Shown: positions 36,381 to 45,694, counted from the first letter of the stretch. The stretch is 64,000 nt of DNA from Bifidobacterium choerinum (GCF_000741135.1 NZ_JGYU01000010.1:1-64000); one strand, 5' to 3'. Notes: a model not told the origin generated them from the letters alone. Program-made: numbers and translations.

Positions 36381-36684
36381 TCTCGGATTGCGCTTAGATA
36401 CGCGGCACTGGACGCCGACGTGGCCACATATGTCACACACCGCGCATAGGTACGCTAGACGGAACGCCCGCAAGGTCGCCGGCGTCACACACCGCGCACG
36501 CATACGCGACACCGGACACCGGCACACACGTTTGGGACGCCTCCAGCGCACGGATACGCCAGACGTGACGCCGGCAACACCGCCAGCGTCATGTACCGCG
36601 CACGCATACGCGACACGGGACGCCGGCACGGCCGCCGGCGTCGCATGACGCGCATGGGTACGCTGCGCGGAATGCGTCCCAGCC
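36381..36684. repeat. Degenerate repeat cluster between convergent genes
   Basis: About six units of 40-63 bp share the core CGCGCAYG(C/G)RTACGC followed by GGAC(A/G)CCGGC. The best pair, 36484-36523 and 36588-36627, differs at about 5 of 40 positions. Units start near 36381, 36429, 36484, 36547, 36588 and 36640. The cluster fills almost the whole gap between the membrane-protein gene and nrdG and has no supported ORF. It could act in termination or DNA binding. Confidence 0.65.
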
Positions 36685-36689
36685 CCACC

Positions 36690-37517
36690 TCAGCTCGCGT
36701 CGCCTTCGCCGGCGGCGCGCTCGTGGCCGTAGATCTCCGGGATGAAGCGCTCCTGGTCGTGCAGTTTGCTCCAGATGACGACCTCGCCGCGCTCGAGCGA
36801 GGCGGGCACGTCGATGATCCGCTGGTTGCGCGAGCCGCGGAACTGCAGCAGCGAATCGTGCTGGTCCTTGAGATACCGACCGTCGACGAGGATGTCGATC
36901 TCGCGCAGCAGCTCCATCTTGTCGGCGCTTTCGCCGTCGCGCATCAGCTCCTCCCATGTGTAGCCGGTCCAGCACCAGATGTCCTTGTCGTGGCCGAAGC
37001 GTGCGCGGATCTTGCGTGCGAGCGGCAGCAGCACGCCGGTGTTGAGCAGTGGCTCGCCGCCGAGGAACGTGATGCCCTGCACGAAGCTCTGCGCAAGATC
37101 GTCCATGATCTGCGCCTCGAGCTTCTCGTTGTACGGATGCCCCGCCTGAAAATCCCAGATCGACGCGTTGTAGCACTGTTCGCAGTGAAACGGGCAGCCG
37201 GAGACGTACAGCGAGCAGCGGATGCCTTCTCCGTCGGTCATCAGGAAGCGCTTGTAGTCGGCGATCATGTTGTGGCTCATCCGCTCGCTCGTCCACTGCC
37301 CCGCCTTCGGATTGTTCGACAGCGGCGTCGGGATTCCCGGACCGCGGCCGCGCTCGCCGGCGGCGAAGTCATGCAGCCGCGGCTTCTTCCGCACCGGTCG
37401 CGCGTCGTCGAGCGGCGAATCCGATGCGTCGGTCATCGGTTCCGTCGACGATTCGACGACGCTCGCCGAACCGTCCGCGCTCGTCGTGCCTTCCGTTCTG
37501 CGCCATTCCTGGGCCAT
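36690..37517 (-). CDS. nrdG: Anaerobic ribonucleotide reductase activating protein
   Basis: A 275-residue radical SAM enzyme that puts the glycyl radical on NrdD. The cluster motif is CPFHCEQC (Cys108, Cys112, Cys115), inside the NrdG phrase CSLYVSGCPFHCEQCYN, and ITFLGGEPLLN follows. The N-terminus is about 60 residues longer than usual and charged, with no recognised domain. It lies downstream of nrdD on the same strand; a terminator between them suggests read-through or a separate promoter. Confidence 0.95.
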   Translation of the reverse strand: MAQEWRRTEGTTSADGSASVVESSTEPMTDASDSPLDDARPVRKKPRLHDFAAGERGRGPGIPTPLSNNPKAGQWTSERMSHNMIADYKRFLMTDGEGIRCSLYVSGCPFHCEQCYNASIWDFQAGHPYNEKLEAQIMDDLAQSFVQGITFLGGEPLLNTGVLLPLARKIRARFGHDKDIWCWTGYTWEELMRDGESADKMELLREIDILVDGRYLKDQHDSLLQFRGSRNQRIIDVPASLERGEVVIWSKLHDQERFIPEIYGHERAAGEGDAS

Positions 37518-37577
37518 GTCCCGTCCTCTCCTGTGCGCCTGCCGCGCATCGTTGCCGACCTACCGATTGTAGACCGC

Positions 37578-37604
37578 GAAAAGGGGCGGCCTTACGACCG
37601 CCCC
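37578..37604 (-). terminator. Intrinsic terminator after nrdD
   Basis: GGGGCGG (37583-37589) pairs with CCGCCCC (37598-37604). On the minus strand the hairpin is followed by TTTTCG. It lies about 115 bases past the nrdD stop and before nrdG. Confidence 0.85.
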
Positions 37605-37719
37605 AATGTGTCCATGTGTCCATCCGAGCCTGTGTTCCGGTCATCCGCGCCGGCCGAGCCGACCGTATCGACGGTGTCGATTACGCCGATCGCACCGGCT
37701 GCGCATGGGCGTCAACGGC

Positions 37720-40113
37720 TCACTTCGTCTCTTCGAACCATTCGCGCGTTTCGCCGTCGGCGAGCGTGACGTGTCCGGTCTCGCCCGACATGTGCTTGAC
37801 GCGGTGCGCGATCTCCTCGTGGCGGCCGTGCACCATCGGGCGCTGCACCGGGTTGCCGAGATAGCCACAGGTGCGCTTCGTCACATTGCACTTGTCGGGG
37901 TCGGAGTTGCCGCACTCGGGGCACTTGAAGCCCTCCTCGGTCGGCTCGAAGTCGCCCTGGAAGCCGCATTCGAAGCAGTGGTCGATCGGCGTGTTCGTGC
38001 CGAGGTATCCGATGCCGATGTTGTACGCGTAGTCCCACACCGCCTCGAGCGCCTTCGGGTTGGCCTGCAGGCACGGGAACTCGCAGTAGTTGATGAAGCC
38101 GCCGGACGCGTAGTACGGGAAGTCCTTCTCGTAGTCGAGCTTCTCCATCGGCGTCGGCTGCAGCCACACCGGATAGTGGAACGAGTTCGTGTAGAAGTCG
38201 TGGTCGGTGACGCCTTCGACGACGCCGAACTTCTCGCGGTCCATGCGGTTGAAGCGGTCGGTGAGCGATTCCGCCGGCGTCGAGTACACCGAATAGTGGT
38301 AGCCTTCGGCGGCCGACCAGTCCTTGCACAGCTGGTTCATGCGGCGCACGATCTCGAGCGCGAACTCCTTGCCCTGCGGATCCCAGCCGTGGTCGCGCAT
38401 CCAGTTCTTGCCGTAGAAGACGGACGTCGCCTCATACAGGCCGATGTAGCCGAGCGACACCGTCGCGCGCTCGTTGCGGAAGAGCTGATCGACGTTGTCG
38501 TTCGCGCCGAGGCGGCCGAAGGCGCCGTAGCGGAACAGCGTCGGCGCGTTGACCGGCGTCGCCTGCTTGCAGCGCATGATGCGGAACTGCAGCGCCTGAT
38601 GCGCCGTCTCCATGCGCTCGTCGAACAGTTTCCAGAAGCGTTCGATATCGCCGTGCGATTCGAGCGCGATGCGAGGCACGTTGACGGTGACGACACCGAG
38701 GTTCATGCGGCCGTCCTCGACGTCCTCGCCGGTCTCCGGGTCGATCCATCCCTGCAGGAACGAGCGGCAGCCCATCGGCGCCTTGAACGAGCCGGTGATC
38801 TTGACGATGTTCTCATAGAACACGACGTCCGGATACATGCGCTTCGTCGAGCATTCGAGCGCGAGCTGCTTGAGGTCGTAGTTCGGGTCGCCCGGATCGG
38901 CGTTGACGCCGTGCTTGATCGTGAAGACGAGCTTCGGGAAGATCGCCGTGTGGCGGTCCTTGCCGAGGCCGCGGATGCGGTTGAGCAGGATCGCGCGCTG
39001 GATCTCACGGGCGAACCAGCTCGTGCCGAGGCCGAAGCCGACGGTGACGAACGGCGTCTGGCCGTTGGAGACGCGGTTCGAGTTGATCTGGTATTCCATC
39101 GTCTGCATCGCATCGTAGATGGCCTTGCGCGTCATGATCTTCGCGTAGATCTCACGCAGCTGGTCGATCTCGGGCAGTTCCTCGTCGAAGGCGGTGTCGG
39201 CCGGCAGCGGGTCACGGTTCTCGAAGTGCAGCCAGTCCGGCTCCTGCGCCTTGAGTCCCCTGACCATGTCCTCGGCCACTTCGATCGGCATCGAATCGGG
39301 GATGAGCGCCTGAGCCATGTTGAGGTTCTTCGCATAGTCGCGGCGCGCGTACTCCTCGAGCATCTCGTCGGCGCGGTTGACGGTCTGGCCGCCATACTGC
39401 GCGCCCGCGATGTCCTTGATGATCTGCGTGATCTGCGTGGCCGCCGTGCCGATCGACTTCGGCGAATCCATCATCGCGTTGCCGAGCGCGAAACCATGGC
39501 GCAGCATGTCGCCGAAGTCGGGCAGCGAGCAGTTGTTCATCGACGTGAACGGCGAGTAGTCGGCGTCATGGAAGTGGATGTCGCCCTTCATGTGGGCGTT
39601 GGCGACGGCGTCCGGCAGCATCGAGAACGCCGACGCCTTCGAGACGGCGCCCGCGAGCAGGTCACGCTGCGTCGCGTAGACGTTCGAGTCCTTGTTCGCG
39701 TTCTCGCGCACGAGCGACTCGTCCTTGTTGACGAGACGCTTGACGGCCTCGTTGATGTCGGTGGCCTTCGCGCGCTGGATGTCCTTGTTGAGACGGTAGG
39801 TCGTGTAAGTGCGCGCGACCTCGTAGAGATGGTCGTCGATGAGCGCATGCTCGACGAGGTTCTGGATGTCCTCGATGCGCGCCGGGCCGTTGTAGCGTTC
39901 CTTGATCTCGCCCTCCACCTGATCGGCGATGTCGGAGATCATGCGCTCCTCTTCGGGACCGACTTCCTTGTCCAGATCGGCGAACGCGGACTTGACGGCG
40001 ACGATGATGTTGACCGGGTCGAAATCGACGATGCGGCCGTCGCGCTTCTCGACGAGTACCTTCGCTGCGGTCTTCGGCTGCGTCATCGGCGCCTCCAGTA
40101 CCTCTGCTTCCAT
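37720..40113 (-). CDS. nrdD: Anaerobic (class III) ribonucleoside-triphosphate reductase
   Basis: A 797-residue glycyl-radical enzyme making dNTPs without oxygen. An ATP-cone spans about 18-106 (VEKRDGRIVDFDPVNIIVAV). The catalytic barrel has NNCSLPDF and the conserved cysteine region RMNLGVVTVNVPR. A zinc finger (CFECGFQG ... CPECG) precedes the glycyl-radical site RTCGYLG with Gly750. AAGGAGCAGCG fixes ATG 40113; the frame is open further upstream but unsupported. Two NrdR-like boxes upstream suggest control with dATP/ATP sensing by NrdR. nrdG follows. Confidence 0.97.
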   Translation of the reverse strand: MEAEVLEAPMTQPKTAAKVLVEKRDGRIVDFDPVNIIVAVKSAFADLDKEVGPEEERMISDIADQVEGEIKERYNGPARIEDIQNLVEHALIDDHLYEVARTYTTYRLNKDIQRAKATDINEAVKRLVNKDESLVRENANKDSNVYATQRDLLAGAVSKASAFSMLPDAVANAHMKGDIHFHDADYSPFTSMNNCSLPDFGDMLRHGFALGNAMMDSPKSIGTAATQITQIIKDIAGAQYGGQTVNRADEMLEEYARRDYAKNLNMAQALIPDSMPIEVAEDMVRGLKAQEPDWLHFENRDPLPADTAFDEELPEIDQLREIYAKIMTRKAIYDAMQTMEYQINSNRVSNGQTPFVTVGFGLGTSWFAREIQRAILLNRIRGLGKDRHTAIFPKLVFTIKHGVNADPGDPNYDLKQLALECSTKRMYPDVVFYENIVKITGSFKAPMGCRSFLQGWIDPETGEDVEDGRMNLGVVTVNVPRIALESHGDIERFWKLFDERMETAHQALQFRIMRCKQATPVNAPTLFRYGAFGRLGANDNVDQLFRNERATVSLGYIGLYEATSVFYGKNWMRDHGWDPQGKEFALEIVRRMNQLCKDWSAAEGYHYSVYSTPAESLTDRFNRMDREKFGVVEGVTDHDFYTNSFHYPVWLQPTPMEKLDYEKDFPYYASGGFINYCEFPCLQANPKALEAVWDYAYNIGIGYLGTNTPIDHCFECGFQGDFEPTEEGFKCPECGNSDPDKCNVTKRTCGYLGNPVQRPMVHGRHEEIAHRVKHMSGETGHVTLADGETREWFEETK

Positions 40114-40223
40114 TCGCTGCTCCTTGCTTCGGGGCCGGCCCGGCCGGCTCGTTTCGTGCGTCCGGACGATGCCGGACGTCTTGCTGACGGATAAGACTGT
40201 ACGCCCTTCTGCCAAGCGACGCG

Positions 40224-40269
40224 CCGCTATATGTAGTGCAACAGACGTCACACAATCACTAAATATGGA
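40224..40269. promoter_or_regulatory. Pair of NrdR-box-like sites upstream of nrdD
   Basis: CCGCTATATGTAGTGC (40224-40239) matches the NrdR consensus (ACACWATATATAGTG-type) well. A weaker second site, TCACTAAATATGGA (40256-40269), is centred 31 bp away, about three helical turns, which is the usual spacing of NrdR boxes. Their place before nrdD supports the reading. The nrdR gene is not in the window. Confidence 0.6.
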
Positions 40270-40472
40270 ACTTTCGTTGAAACAGTGCCGAAAATCCACG
40301 ATGCCTCCCGACGGTGTGGCCTTCGTCACTCGGCGCGGTGTTCGCTGAGCGGGAATCATCATAGCGACACCGCCGCCATGGCCGCCGTGAAACGCCACCG
40401 AGGCGGCGGAATCAGCCCTGACACGCCGTACAGGATACGGACGATGTCCCTTCGCTGATGGAACCTAGAACC

Positions 40473-41795
40473 ATGTCTTGGAACAACGGATATGGCATGG
40501 CGGGACGGCCTTCAGGCACCCCATGGACAGGAGCGGACGGCGCCGCCGCCGGACCGCGCCCGCTCGACGAGCTGCCGAAGTACGCGCGCGACACGACCCC
40601 GGAGCACCCGTGGCCGGTCAATCTGCTCAGCCGCAAATGGCATGACGTGATCGAACGCTGGCCGACGGTGTGGATCGAAGGGCAGATCGTCGAGATCAAC
40701 GCGCGCCGCGCGACGTCGGTGTACATCACGTTGCGCGACAACTTCGAGGACGTCTCGATCTCGGTGAACGGCTTCGGCGCGTTCGCGCAGATGGCGCGCG
40801 GCTTCAAGCAGGGCGACCGCGTCGTCGTGCACGGCAAGGCCGACCTGTGGGTCAAGCAGACGAGGCTGAGCCTGCGCGGCGACGACATCCGCAAGGTCGG
40901 CGTCGGCGACCTCAAGGAGCAGATCGACGAGCTGCGCCGCAAACTCAAGGGCGAAGGGCTCTTCGACGCCTCGAACAAGGTGCCGCTGCCCGAGTTTCCG
41001 AAGAACATCGGCCTGATCTGCGCGCCGCAGGCGAGGGCCGAGGGCGACGTCATCACGAATGTCATGCTGCGCTGGCCGACCGTCGACTTCACCGTGCAGC
41101 ACGTGCATGTGCAGGGTCCGCAGTGCCCGCCTGAAGTCATCGACGCAATCCGCAGGCTCGACGCCGACCCGAACGTCGACGTCATCATCGTCGCGCGCGG
41201 AGGCGGCAGCTTCGAGGACCTCATCGGATTCTCCGACGAAGGCGTCGTGCGCGCGACGGCGGCATGCGTGACGCCGATCGTCTCCGCGATCGGCCACGAG
41301 GACGACTGGACGCTCATCGACCTCGCCGCCGACGTGCGCGCCTCGACGCCGACCGACGCCGCCAAGCGCGTCGTGCCCGACGTGCGCGAGCAGCAGCAGC
41401 TCATCGCGAACGCGATCGGCACGATGCGCATGCGCATCGGCGCGATGGTCAACAACGAGACGCGGCTCGTCGAAGGCTACGCGAACCGTCCGAGCCTGAC
41501 GCGGCCGCAGACGATGCTCGACCCGTACCAGCGGCAGATCGACGACGCCGTGCGCACGATGCGCATCGGGCTGACGCGAATCGTCGACGACGAGCAGCTG
41601 CGCGTCGAGAAGCTCGAGGCGACATTGCGCGCGCTGAGCCCCCAGTCGACGCTCGACCGCGGCTACGCGGTGCTACAGACCGCCGACGGCCACGTCGTCG
41701 ACGACGCGGCGAAGCTCGAGGTCGGCGACGAGATCACCGTCACGCTGCGGCGCGGCGCCGTCGTCGCGCAGACGACGAAGATCGTCGAACCATAA
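40473..41795 (+). CDS. xseA: Exodeoxyribonuclease VII large subunit
   Basis: A 440-residue protein with an N-terminal OB fold (about 50-145; WIEGQIVEINARRATSVYIT) and the nuclease domain that follows (ICAPQARAEGDVITNV, IIVARGGGSFEDLIGF). The RGGGS and FEDL residues and the later coiled coil are family landmarks. With XseB it degrades single-stranded DNA to oligonucleotides. The start could be 40458 or 40473; neither has a strong Shine-Dalgarno. xseB follows after 76 bases. Confidence 0.95.
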   Translation: MSWNNGYGMAGRPSGTPWTGADGAAAGPRPLDELPKYARDTTPEHPWPVNLLSRKWHDVIERWPTVWIEGQIVEINARRATSVYITLRDNFEDVSISVNGFGAFAQMARGFKQGDRVVVHGKADLWVKQTRLSLRGDDIRKVGVGDLKEQIDELRRKLKGEGLFDASNKVPLPEFPKNIGLICAPQARAEGDVITNVMLRWPTVDFTVQHVHVQGPQCPPEVIDAIRRLDADPNVDVIIVARGGGSFEDLIGFSDEGVVRATAACVTPIVSAIGHEDDWTLIDLAADVRASTPTDAAKRVVPDVREQQQLIANAIGTMRMRIGAMVNNETRLVEGYANRPSLTRPQTMLDPYQRQIDDAVRTMRIGLTRIVDDEQLRVEKLEATLRALSPQSTLDRGYAVLQTADGHVVDDAAKLEVGDEITVTLRRGAVVAQTTKIVEP

Positions 41796-41871
41796 ATACA
41801 TACGCAGTCATAAAAACGCAATCACAGACAACGCAACCGAACCAACCATCAACCAGCACGAAGGAGCAGCC

Positions 41872-42210
41872 ATGGCGGAGGAAACCATCGAAGTCACCGC
41901 GACGGAGACAACCGGCGAGAGCACGGCGGCCGAGCAGCCGCAGATCGCGTCGAGCCTGACGCAACAAGAACGCGACATCATCGCGAACATGCCGTACGAG
42001 GAGGCGCGCGACAAGCTCATGCAGGCCGTGCGCGCGCTCGAGAACGGCGGCCTGAGCCTCGACGAGTCGATGCGCCAATGGGAGATCGGCGAGGCGCTCG
42101 CCCAGCGCGCGCAGTCGCTGCTCAACACGGTGCGCGCCAAGCTCGACGCCGCGCAGGCGCAGCAGGCGCAGACGGCGGCGACGGCGGGCACGCAGTCGAA
42201 CCTGCAGTAA
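41872..42210 (+). CDS. xseB: Exodeoxyribonuclease VII small subunit
   Basis: A 112-residue protein with the XseB core MPYEEARDKLMQAVRALENG and LSLDESMRQWEIGEALAQRA, a two-helix hairpin that binds XseA. The N-terminus (about 40 residues) and the Gln/Ala-rich C-terminus are longer than in most XseB. GAAGGAGCAGCC precedes the ATG. It is in an operon with xseA. Confidence 0.95.
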   Translation: MAEETIEVTATETTGESTAAEQPQIASSLTQQERDIIANMPYEEARDKLMQAVRALENGGLSLDESMRQWEIGEALAQRAQSLLNTVRAKLDAAQAQQAQTAATAGTQSNLQ

Positions 42211-42243
42211 GCGGCGGATCCGCCGCGGAATCGACGCGCGCGG

Positions 42244-43260
42244 CTACTGCGCGAATTCGAGCGTCGCGAGCAGCGCGTCGTGGTCGGATCCGGGGATATG
42301 GATCGTCTTGATCTGCCCGACGCGCACGCCGCGTTCGGTGACGATGTGGTCGATGCCGGCTCCGGCGGGCACGAAACGCATGTTCGCCGGCCAGGTGAAG
42401 ACGAGGCCGTGGCCGCTCGCCACCGACGCGTCCTGGAAACGTTCGCCGAGCAGTCGGCGGAACGGCGCGTGGTCGGTCGTCGCGTTGAAATCGCCCATGA
42501 GCACGTAGTGCACGTCGGTGCGCGAGCGCAGCACGTCCATCTCGTCGAGCGAACGGCGCCACAGGTCCCAGGTGCTCGTGCTCGGCGACGTCGTGTGCAC
42601 GCTGACGAATCGGATGGGAAGGCGGCCATGGTCGAAGAGGACGGTGCCGGCGGGCATGTCGGATGCGCTCGACTCGAATTCGGCGTCCGCCGGCGATTCG
42701 AGCGGCGACGACGAGAACAGCGCGTTGCTGTAGTACTTGTGGTTCGCGTTGGCGATCGTCGAATGCGGCAGATAGTCGTAGATGCCGGCGTTCGCGAGCT
42801 CCTTGAGGAAGGGTTCCGTCGTCTCCTGCAGCGCGAGCACCTCGACGCGCTGGTCGCGCACGGCGTCGACGATGTCCTGCGCGTTCGCCTGTCCTTTGTA
42901 GACGTTGCACGTCATGACGCGCGCGTATGCGTCGTCGGTGGACGGCTTGACCTGGGCGACGGCGCTCATCGCGGCGCCGCTGATCGGATGTCCGTTGCGG
43001 AAGTACGGCAGCTGCCACCACACCTGCAGCGCGATGCACGCGCAGGCGACGACCGCCGTGAACCAGCGGCGCGAGATGCAGGCGAGGACGAACGCGATCA
43101 GTGCGACGAGCGCGAACCACGGCGACAACGCGATCACGTACGGCACGTATGGCAGCGACTGCATGTCCTCGGGCAGCAGCCGCGCCGCGCAGCCGAGCAG
43201 TGCGACGATCGCGAGGATCGCCGCGAGCGCCGCCAGAACCGGATGCTTGTGCCGTGTCAT
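42244..43260 (-). CDS. Membrane-anchored endonuclease/exonuclease/phosphatase (EEP) family protein
   Basis: A 338-residue protein with two or three N-terminal transmembrane helices (about 8-95) and an extracellular EEP domain. The metal and catalytic motifs are visible: RVMTCNVYKGQ, VLALQET, VLMGDFNAT, AGIDHIV and GSDHDALLATLEF, with the SDH triad end. Such proteins cleave phosphodiester bonds in nucleic acids or lipids; the substrate is unknown. AAAAGGAG precedes ATG 43260. It is convergent with xseB. Confidence 0.88.
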   Translation of the reverse strand: MTRHKHPVLAALAAILAIVALLGCAARLLPEDMQSLPYVPYVIALSPWFALVALIAFVLACISRRWFTAVVACACIALQVWWQLPYFRNGHPISGAAMSAVAQVKPSTDDAYARVMTCNVYKGQANAQDIVDAVRDQRVEVLALQETTEPFLKELANAGIYDYLPHSTIANANHKYYSNALFSSSPLESPADAEFESSASDMPAGTVLFDHGRLPIRFVSVHTTSPSTSTWDLWRRSLDEMDVLRSRTDVHYVLMGDFNATTDHAPFRRLLGERFQDASVASGHGLVFTWPANMRFVPAGAGIDHIVTERGVRVGQIKTIHIPGSDHDALLATLEFAQ

Positions 43261-43454
43261 ACGTCTCCTTTTCCTTTCCTGTATTTGGCATGCGCTGCGG
43301 ATGCGGCCGTGCCGGGCGGCCGTCCGCCGACGCCGCGCGTACGGCGAGCGTGGTGTGCCGACGTGTTCCACACTAACGCAGCGAAGGACGCACATGCATC
43401 GTCCGCACGGCTGATTTTTCCTACGCGCATGACGACCGGCACGGCGACGCACGG

Positions 43455-43484
43455 TTGTGCCGGATGCATGGGCATGTGTATAAT
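43455..43484 (+). promoter_or_regulatory. tRNA-Arg promoter
   Basis: TTGTGC (43455-43460) and TATAAT (43479-43484) are separated by 18 bp. The -10 ends 12 bases before the tRNA. Confidence 0.7.
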
Positions 43485-43496
43485 GTCGGGTTGTTC

Positions 43497-43569
43497 GCCC
43501 TGGTAGCTCAGTGGATAGAGCACCGCTCTCCTAAAGCGGGTGTCGCGCGTTCGAATCGCGTCTAGGGCA
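43497..43569 (+). tRNA. tRNA-Arg (CCT)
   Basis: Cloverleaf with acceptor GCCCTGG paired with CTAGGGC, anticodon arm CCGCT-CTCCTAA-AGCGG giving anticodon CCT, and T arm GCGCG-TTCGAAT-CGCGT. CCA follows at 43570-43572. It reads AGG codons. Confidence 0.96.
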
Positions 43570-43574
43570 CCATC

Positions 43575-43607
43575 AGCCGCGTCGGCCTCTACGCCGCCGC
43601 GGCTTTG
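43575..43607 (+). terminator. Terminator-like hairpin after tRNA-Arg
   Basis: AGCCGCG (43575-43581) pairs with CGCGGCT (43598-43604), with GGC/GCC pairs inside. A short TTTGT follows. Confidence 0.6.
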
Positions 43608-43931
43608 TCATTACTGCCCCGTCCATCGTCGACGCCAGCGAACACGACCGGCGCAATCCGCACCCGCGATGATCGCAGGGCGACGGCGTCCACTGCCGCG
43701 GCAGGACAGGGAGTGCCGCAAACGGCGGCGCGGATGGCCGATATCCGCCGCCCAGGCCAACGGCGTCCGTCCTGCCCACCGGCCGCGCCCAATCCGGACG
43801 CTGGTCCGTCCCGGGCGCGGCGAACATGAGATGCCGCGGCCGGCCGTGGCCGTGTGCCGGTACAGTGGAAGGGCGGAAGGCAGCATCCGCGCACTATCCG
43901 CCAGGAAATCCGCTAGGAAAGAGGGCCCACG
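43608..43931. other. Intergenic region, promoter of the DUF4391-like gene
   Basis: No gene is seen. GGTACAGTGG near 43860 holds a TACAGT that could serve as an extended -10 for the downstream plus-strand gene. The rest is GC-rich and without repeats that stand out. Confidence 0.3.
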
Positions 43932-44654
43932 ATGACGATGGCCGCATGTGGTTCACTGACCGCCGAAACGCTGGGGCTCTCCCCCAAGACCGCCTTCCCG
44001 GCGGCCAAAAGCATACTGCCGAAGGGATTGTTCGCCGCGAAGGCGTCCGCGCCGCTGTCGGCGAAGACGAAGCAGCATCTGGTGCATGCCGTCGACTCGA
44101 TCACAATGCTCGCGCTGCTGCGCCCGTCGAACACAGGACTGGAGCCAAGCACGCGCATGCCGGAGATCCTCGTCCTCGGCCTCAGGCTCGCCGACGGCGT
44201 CAAGGAGACGCCGGACGACGTCGTCGAACTCATCGCCTCGCAGCGCAAGTCGGGTATCGTCTTCGCCGTCGTGCGCACCGCGGAGCATGAGGGCGCGACG
44301 CGTGAGGAGTGCCAGTTCGCGGTGCGCCGCGCGCTGCCGGGCCGCGCCGGCCACACGCCGTCCTTCCGGATCTTCCACGGCCCGTGGGAGCCGTGCGGCG
44401 AGACCTACCTCGATGTCGACGGCGCGACGATGGACGAACTGTGGGCGTCGCTGTGCTCGCAGATCATCCTCGGTTCCGTCGACGGCGCCGACCTCGACGC
44501 GCGCATCGCCCGCGCCGAACGGATCCGCCAGCTCGAGGCGGCCGTCGCGAAGCTGTCCGCCGACCATGCACGCGCGAAGTCGCCCACCCAGCGCAACGAG
44601 ATCTACGCCAAACTGCACAAGGCGAAGAACGAGCTCGCCGCGCTCACGAACTGA
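43932..44654 (+). CDS. DUF4391-like protein
   Basis: A 240-residue soluble protein. The layout fits DUF4391: an N-terminal LGLSPKTAFPAAKSILPKGL, a region TKQHLVHAVDSITMLALLRP, the strand pair EILVLGLRLAD and GIVFAVVRTAE, and a C-terminal coiled coil (RIRQLEAAVAKLSADHARA). Relatives often sit next to helicase or restriction genes, but none is present here; it stands between tRNA-Arg and ppx. No catalytic motif is recognised. GAAAGAGGGCCC lies before ATG 43932. Confidence 0.65.
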   Translation: MTMAACGSLTAETLGLSPKTAFPAAKSILPKGLFAAKASAPLSAKTKQHLVHAVDSITMLALLRPSNTGLEPSTRMPEILVLGLRLADGVKETPDDVVELIASQRKSGIVFAVVRTAEHEGATREECQFAVRRALPGRAGHTPSFRIFHGPWEPCGETYLDVDGATMDELWASLCSQIILGSVDGADLDARIARAERIRQLEAAVAKLSADHARAKSPTQRNEIYAKLHKAKNELAALTN

Positions 44655-44669
44655 TCCTTCCGCGAATCC

Positions 44670-44700
44670 GCCTGCGCGGCCATACACCGCCCGCGCAGGC
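44670..44700. terminator. Bidirectional hairpin between convergent genes
   Basis: GCCTGCGCGG (44670-44679) pairs with CCGCGCAGGC (44691-44700). It sits between the DUF4391 stop and the ppx stop. No U tract on either side. Confidence 0.6.
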
Positions 44701-44704
44701 TCGT

Positions 44705-45694
44705 TCAGAACCCGATCCGCGTACGTCCGTACTGGTCGAGCCACCGCAGGATCGCGCCTTCGCGCAGCGCCCACGGGCACACTTCGATCTCATTGATGCC
44801 GAGCGCGTCCATGATCTCGACGGCCACGATGCCGGCGCCGACGATCGAGAACGCGCGGTCCTGCGTGATGCCGGGCAGTGCCGTACGCTGCGCCGGGTCG
44901 ATGCTCGCCAGCCTAGGCAGCCAGTCCTCGAGCTGTTCGCGTTCCACCGACAGCGCATCCTCGCGTCCCGGCTGATGAATGACCGATCCGGCGAGCCGCG
45001 CGAGCGAGCGGATCGCCTTCGACGTGCCCACCGCGTGGCTCGAATAGTCCTCGGTCGGGATTGCGTCGGCGACGTCGGCGACGTCGGCGATGCGCTTGCG
45101 CACCTTCTTGCGCGCCGTCTCGAGTTCCTTCGGCGTCGCCATGCCGCCGGGCAGATAGTCGCGCGTGACGATGCCGGCGCCGATGCGCGCGCTCGTCGCG
45201 ACCGACGGCTCCTCCTCGGAGCCGACCGCGACCTCGAGCGAGCCGCCGCCGACGTCGATGACGAGCAGCCGGCCGGCGTCCCATCCGTACCAGCGGCGCG
45301 CGGCGAGGAACGTGAGCCGCGCCTCGTCGTCGCCGGAGAGCACGGTGATGCGCTGCCCGACGATCTCCTCGATCCGATGCAGGATCTTGTTGCCGTTCGC
45401 CGCGTCGTGGATCGCCGACGTCGCGAGCGCAAGCAGCTGCGAGATCTGGTAGCGTTCGGCGAGCTGCATCGATTCGTCGACGGCGTTGAGCAGCGCCTCG
45501 ACGCCGGCTTTCCTGATCGAGCCGTCCTCTTTGAGGAAGTCCATGAGCCGCACCGTCGTCTTCGTGCTCGCCTCCGGTTCGGGCCGTGAGCCGACGGCGG
45601 CGTCGACGATGAGCATATGCACGGTGTTCGAGCCGATGTCGAGTACGCCGAGTCGGGTGGAATGCCGGGTGGAATGCGTGTTCGGATTCGTCAT
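44705..45694 (-). CDS. Ppx/GppA-type phosphatase
   Basis: A 329-residue ASKHA-fold phosphatase acting on polyphosphate or pppGpp. The phosphate-1 loop is LDIGSNTVHMLIVD (about 18-31) and the phosphate-2 loop VIDVGGGSLEVAVG. VGTSKAIRSLARL is the conserved third segment. It lacks the C-terminal HD domain of long Ppx enzymes, matching the short Ppx of actinobacteria. AAAAGAGGACGC precedes ATG 45694; earlier in-frame ATGs have no such site. It follows the aminotransferase on the same strand. Confidence 0.92.
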   Translation of the reverse strand: MTNPNTHSTRHSTRLGVLDIGSNTVHMLIVDAAVGSRPEPEASTKTTVRLMDFLKEDGSIRKAGVEALLNAVDESMQLAERYQISQLLALATSAIHDAANGNKILHRIEEIVGQRITVLSGDDEARLTFLAARRWYGWDAGRLLVIDVGGGSLEVAVGSEEEPSVATSARIGAGIVTRDYLPGGMATPKELETARKKVRKRIADVADVADAIPTEDYSSHAVGTSKAIRSLARLAGSVIHQPGREDALSVEREQLEDWLPRLASIDPAQRTALPGITQDRAFSIVGAGIVAVEIMDALGINEIEVCPWALREGAILRWLDQYGRTRIGF

